DNA of 64,000 nt, from assembly GCF_000149955.1 (NCBI RefSeq), contig NC_030996.1:1961301-2025300 (forward strand), given 5' to 3'. Each line of letters starts with the position of its first letter. Position 1 is the stretch's first letter. A program made the translations under genes and the position numbers. Below the pieces are notes generated by a model that did not search any database, was not told the DNA's origin, and worked only from the letters and a program-made list of their open reading frames with translations. Source of the stretch: Fusarium oxysporum f. sp. lycopersici 4287. Its lineage: Eukaryota > Ascomycota > Sordariomycetes > Hypocreales > Nectriaceae. This document shows, in pieces, positions 59,730-64,000 of the stretch.

Positions 59730-60510
59730 GTGTTTATTATAGACGGCAAAAACAGCCAGATCAAAAAGAAACTCCTAGGAGATGAGAAGTCGAAGCTCTA
59801 TACCTTTCCCATGGGGTTCGTGGGCCTCAAGATGCGACTCGCGCTAGACAAGATTGCCCCATTTCGCGATTTAGGTCGTGTGTTCTTCCATGGAGCTCAC
59901 CCAAACGGCAAGTTCATCTTCTTTTCGACAATCTCTACACCAGAATTGAATGGAAGTAAAGGGAAGGAAAAAGAGTACTTCGAGGCGCAGCTAAACATGA
60001 GCTGGATTGCTGGGGAGGCTACTCAAGATATTCTGAAATTTCCACCCGCTGAAAAGTTGAAGGACATCGAGGAAGCTGCCACAGAAGGAACTGGATTCTT
60101 CAAGGAGCTTCTGGATGGCTTTGAAAACATTCATGATGATACTGAAGTGTTGGACATAGTGCTGCAGGACTGGATGACCGAAAGCTGGCGGCCGTCAGGA
60201 TCGGTGAGTATTCTCGGGGATGCAGTACATCCCATGACCATGTGTAAGTATATGGATTCAAACGAATGGGCTACTGCTAACTCGACCATACCGTGGCGAA
60301 GCTGCCAACCATGGCATGTTTGACGCCTACATGCTTGGCTGCCAGCTGCGCAAGGTGAACGCCGGGGAGAAGTCTATGGCGCAGACTATCCAGGACTTCG
60401 AGAAAGAAATGACCGCCCGAGCAGAGGAGGGGGTAAGTCTTAGTCGAAGGGCGTGTTTTGAGGTCCATGATCTGGATGCAATCACGGAGTCGAGTGCGCT
60501 GTTTCAGTAA
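59730..60510 (+). pseudogene. FAD-dependent monooxygenase, N-terminally truncated relic
   Basis: The sequence begins inside the family at IIDGKNSQIKKKLLGDEKSK (normally GADGxxSxVR). It includes GSVSILGDAVHPMTM (the distal FAD-binding GD motif) and, after an intron, GEAANHGMFDAYMLGCQL. The Rossmann GxGxxG half is missing. The intron (donor T|GTAAGT at about 60244, branch GCTAAC) should end in AG just before ACCGTGGCGAAGC, but the bases there are CAT instead of CAG, so the acceptor is destroyed. It therefore cannot give a working enzyme. Salicylate-hydroxylase-like monooxygenases are the parent family. Confidence 0.75.
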
Positions 60511-61332
60511 CCGCAGATTGCTCGTATGGAAGCTGCTTTGTCCCAAGACATTTCTGTTCCATCTTAGCAAAAGAACAAATGACTCTGTTACTGCTTGAAT
60601 ATCTCCACTTGGAATAACAAATTGATTTCAATCTCAACATCTGGTAGTCCAAGAATTTAAATCAACGTGATACTTTTAGAGGTCCTATCTCTCTCGCTTC
60701 AAGCATCACATGTAGTGCACCCAACGAGGTGAGTTCCAAGTGCCGATGGCTAGTACCAACATGTTCATCTGGCCAGACTCAGTATCAGTCAGCGGAACCG
60801 AATTAACTTCAGCTCATGTGCCACTGACTCCTGCTCCCTTGCCTTACGGGCCCCAGGTACGCCACACCAGTAAATAGCGTACTTTGAAAGTGCGGAGTAC
60901 CACAGTCTAAACTGACAACGTATGCCCATGCTTATTTGGTGCTTAATTCCAGTACAATTCTGTACCAGCAGATGGAGTGAGAGTATTGGCACTAGATACG
61001 CATCCTCAAGGTCCGGACCATTATCACTGTATATGTGGTGCAGATCCGACTTGCGTCGGCTATCACGCGAGAGCCCCATAGCCGCTTCTTTTATGATATA
61101 TTCCCGGTAACTCATGATCCCCATGTATCAGCCTTGTCATAAGTACTTAAACTAGGCGATTTATCCTCTAATGATCATTTGTGGCACCCTAGGAACTCAA
61201 CCTCTAGTATAACCATCAGCTCGATCATTTCATCACTGCAAGCCAGTACTACAAGTGAGAAACATGGCAGCCAATCTCGAAGAGCATCATCTACCCAACA
61301 GACTCGATGGATAAAAGCATAAATCATCGAAG
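60511..61332. other. Intergenic, no gene seen
   Basis: About 820 bases; the longest frame (60789-61124, minus) has no recognisable feature. Confidence 0.5.
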
Positions 61333-62810
61333 ATGCCCAAGGACATAGACACCGAGCTGGGCGTGGAAAGAAAAAAGCATGCTGTATCTATCCCTGGTAC
61401 CAGTGAGCCAGTGAAATCTTTCTGGCAAAAGCTCGTCAGCCTCGGTGTCGAACTCCGAGGGTTGGAACCTATACCACTGGAGCTGAGAATTACGTCAATA
61501 TTCTCACACTATTCTCAAAAACGTCCATGGGGCTTCTTCCGTAAGTACTGCCTAAAACCTCAGAATATGCAATATCTAGCTGACATGACCGCCTTGGGCT
61601 TACAGGATTGGTATCGGGGCCGCCACGACGCTTGGGTACGGGCTGTCACTAGCGTAGGCAGCTCCAATGATTATCTGCCTACAGCTGATTCTTCTCATAC
61701 CGTCTTGCTACACCCTTACCCTCGCACCGCTCCTCGATATGAGACAGTGGTGTCAGTTACGTTACGTCTATGGGTAAGTCGTGGATTGACAGCCTTTCTG
61801 TTGCTTCCTTGCATGCTAACGAACCCTTGTAGGAAGTACTTTAACCAGGTTATCTCATTCGTCGGCCTGTTGGGCACTGCCATCTTTGGGATAGTCGCCT
61901 CTGTCACAGGAGGTCAGACACTCGCCTCGGTCAATCCAGGCACACTCTCCATCGAAGGAGGCATCGCCATTATTCTTCTCGTCGCCTTCTTCATCGGTTT
62001 TATGGGCTACAAAGTCCTACACGGGTTTGCACGATATGCTTGGATCCCCGCGGCATTCGGCGTCGTCATTCTCATCGGCTGCGCTGGCGACCGGCTTCAT
62101 CAGCAAGCACCGTCGTGTGCAACGGGCGCAAGACCCTGGCTTAGTCTCATCTCTTTGACGGCAGATATTTCATTTACTTGGGGAGGTATTATCGGTGACT
62201 ACGCTTGTTACATGCCGAAGAAGGCGCCTCGCTTCCGTCTTGCCTTTTACTTCTTTCCGGATTTGGTGTCATATTCTCACTGCTTATGATACTTGGTGCT
62301 GCCTTGGGAGGCGCTGCCCTCATGATACCGACCTGGGCCACAGTCCTTGAGCGAGGCGGAACTGGTGCCGTTGTTGGTGAGATCCTGATCTCACGACTAG
62401 GTGGATTTGGGAGATTCGTTTTGACTATCCTCGCCCTCACAGTGGTCATCACTTCAGCAAGAGATATATATAGTATCTCCCTGGCCGCGCAAGCTGTGGT
62501 TCCATATCTCGAAAGGGTTCACAGGGCCATCTTGGCACTAATCACAACGGGTGTGCTCATCGGCGTGGCAATCCCCGCTTCAAAGTCATTCATATCATCA
62601 CTCTCGGCACTGGTCTCGATCCTATCCTACACATCTGGAACCACGGTAACCACCTTTCTTATTGAGTGGCCATGGTTCCGAAGAGCAAACCCCGATAGCA
62701 TGGACCCTGCCGTCTGGGATGATGGCAAAGCTCTCCCATCAGGAATTCCAGCCATTGTTATCTATATCCCTCTGCGAACTTTGGAGATCAAATATCGTGG
62801 CCGACTTTGA
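61333..62810 (+). pseudogene. NCS1-family nucleobase permease (Fcy2-like), multiply disrupted
   Basis: From ATG 61333 the N-terminus SLGVELRGLEPIPLELR is typical of Fcy2-type purine-cytosine permeases. Family sequence then continues in the other frame (VNILTLFSKTSMGLLP), so a shift lies near 61486. After an intron, IGIGAATTLGYGLSLA is followed by an in-frame TAG (61655-61657). DMRQWCQLRYVYG joins across a second intron to KYFNQVISFVGLLG. After DYACYMPKKA the frame shifts again at the T run 62254-62256 and continues SGFGVIFSLLMILGAALG to 62810. At least two frameshifts and one stop make it a clear pseudogene. Members import cytosine, adenine and related bases. Confidence 0.85.
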
Positions 62811-63191
62811 CAAATTTATGGCAGATATGTAGACAGGCATAGATATGTATTAAATTAGTCATTGCAGAGAACAAATAGTTCTGAGATAAGCTGATGCTGG
62901 AAGATTATCTTCCTGGGCTTCAAATCCTGTACCCTAAAACCATGGTTCGGCCGCGTTTCAGCAGCATTCATGATATTAAATGTGTTTCGGTCGATTTACG
63001 CTTTCCGTGATGAAAGCTGTCGATGTATATTAGTGCCCTGACTATTCTTTGATCGATCTATAGCATAGGCAAAGACCGTTTCTCAATAGATATTGTAAAT
63101 TCTTTTTCGGCATGACGGTCCTCATAGACCCTTCGTGATAAGCTTCCTCTCACAACGAGCTGCTTACCCTACGTGGAAGTCCACATGAAAC
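62811..63191. other. Intergenic, no gene seen
   Basis: About 380 bases between the NCS1 relic and the right retroposon; nothing recognisable. Confidence 0.5.
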
Positions 63192-63205
63192 AGCGGGGAG
63201 AGAGT
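63192..63205. repeat. Target-site duplication of right retroposon, copy 1
   Basis: agcggggagagagt lies just before the element and again at 63861-63874 just after it. Confidence 0.85.
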
Positions 63206-63860
63206 CAACTCTCTCCTGTAAAAATTCTTTCTTGGCACGCACTGTTAGTGCGGTGCTAGGAGCGGGATTTTCTGCAGGCCACGCGACCACACAAAAACTG
63301 CGGGGACGCTATCGGCTCCCTAACAGCAGTTTTCAGAGAAGGAATTTTGGAGAGTTCGCCTTCTCTGACAACACCTTTGTCGGATCTAATGGCGGCACCT
63401 CAGAACCAGAACGCCTTAGATATCGGAGGGCGATGCCCCGGGCATTCGTAGCGACATCCTTCCGATCAACGACGCCGATTGCGATGGGTTTTTCTCCTTT
63501 AAAGGCAAGCCGCACCGTCGGCCTCTGATCCCTTCCCGAGGTTTTTCCCTGCCGCCGCGACAGTCGACTACGAGCTACAACTTGGTTACTGGAGATTGTG
63601 GACTGCGTCAGCAGATGTAGTGATGCGCGAGAGAATTCTGGTCGGTGGAAAAAGTTCGACAATAGATTGCCCTCGAACCCGCTGACGGGTGACGGGCTTG
63701 AGAAATACAGCACCTTTTGTGCCATTGGTATGCTGGATGGTGAAGGAAGCGGGGTATCCTGTACCTAGCTAGCTCAGCACGTCTTTTGCTCCAGTAGGAG
63801 ATTTGGCTTCGTTACAGCCACCCAGACGAAAAATACACATACATACATACATACATACAT
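63206..63860 (+). mobile_element. SINE-like retroposon, right copy (655 bp)
   Basis: Reverse complement of 47500-48153. It begins CAACTCTCTCCTGTAAAAATTC and ends in five to six TACA units. It is flanked by a perfect 14-base direct repeat that differs completely from the duplication flanking the left copy. The different duplications show two independent insertions. No protein of its own is convincing. Confidence 0.82.
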
Positions 63861-63874
63861 AGCGGGGAGAGAGT
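63861..63874. repeat. Target-site duplication of right retroposon, copy 2
   Basis: Second copy of agcggggagagagt at the tail end of the right element. Confidence 0.85.
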
Positions 63875-64000
63875 GGGCTGTTCCCGACCAAGCTAAATCT
63901 GCACTAGTAATATGAGAAGGTTTGTGGGTAATCTCCGTCTAGGCTGAAAATATCTAGCGTGTCTCTTTTTGCCTTTGTCTGATTCGGTCTTTACTCTTTT

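Overview
This window is nuclear DNA of a filamentous ascomycete, most likely a Fusarium-type Sordariomycete. The evidence is short GT-AG introns of about 45-60 bases with CTAAC/CTGAC branch sites close to the acceptor, an intron-containing tRNA-Lys(CUU), and typical fungal families: Zn2Cys6 regulators, a HET-domain protein, ACS-type MFS permeases, F-box-like proteins and small secreted cysteine-rich proteins. The species assignment is inference. Splice sites given below were read by eye from reading frame, GT/GC-AG signals and family conservation.

Layout. 1-5 kb: an OPT oligopeptide transporter (cut by the left edge) is head to head with an FAD-dependent amine/fructosyl-amino-acid oxidase, followed by a Ser/Thr-rich secreted protein. 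5.6-8.3 kb: a phosphatidylserine-decarboxylase-like (PsiD-type) enzyme and an SGNH hydrolase with a duplicated N-terminus. 11-15 kb: an ACS-family permease, tRNA-Lys, a small hydrophilic protein and a secreted cysteine-rich protein. 17-20 kb: an epoxide-hydrolase-like enzyme and a truncated Zn2Cys6 regulator. 21-27 kb: a frameshifted PLP decarboxylase, an intact 2-Cys peroxiredoxin and a frameshifted F-box-like gene. 27.9-29.6 kb: a secreted protein built almost wholly of Val/Glu/Pro/Thr/His repeats. 30-40 kb: a decayed GCN5-like acetyltransferase, an F-box-like protein, a frameshifted formate/nitrite transporter and a membrane protein with two in-frame stops.

39.6-47.2 kb holds a likely functional group: an ACS permease and an alpha/beta hydrolase that share a promoter, then a complete 5-oxoprolinase. 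51.6-58.6 kb holds a second: a sugar transporter and an arylsulfatase that diverge from one promoter, with a regulator carrying two Zn2Cys6 clusters immediately next to them; uptake and desulfation of a sulfated sugar is a reasonable guess.

Two nearly identical elements of 654 and 655 bp sit in opposite orientation at 47.5 and 63.2 kb. Each has its own 13-14 bp target-site duplication and a (TACA)n tail, so they look like recent independent SINE-like retropositions. The 59.7-62.8 kb segment beside the right copy holds two decayed genes: an FAD monooxygenase fragment and an NCS1 permease. In all, seven genes in the window are broken. Several carry single-base indels in short runs, which could be real decay or sequencing error and should be separated by checking reads.
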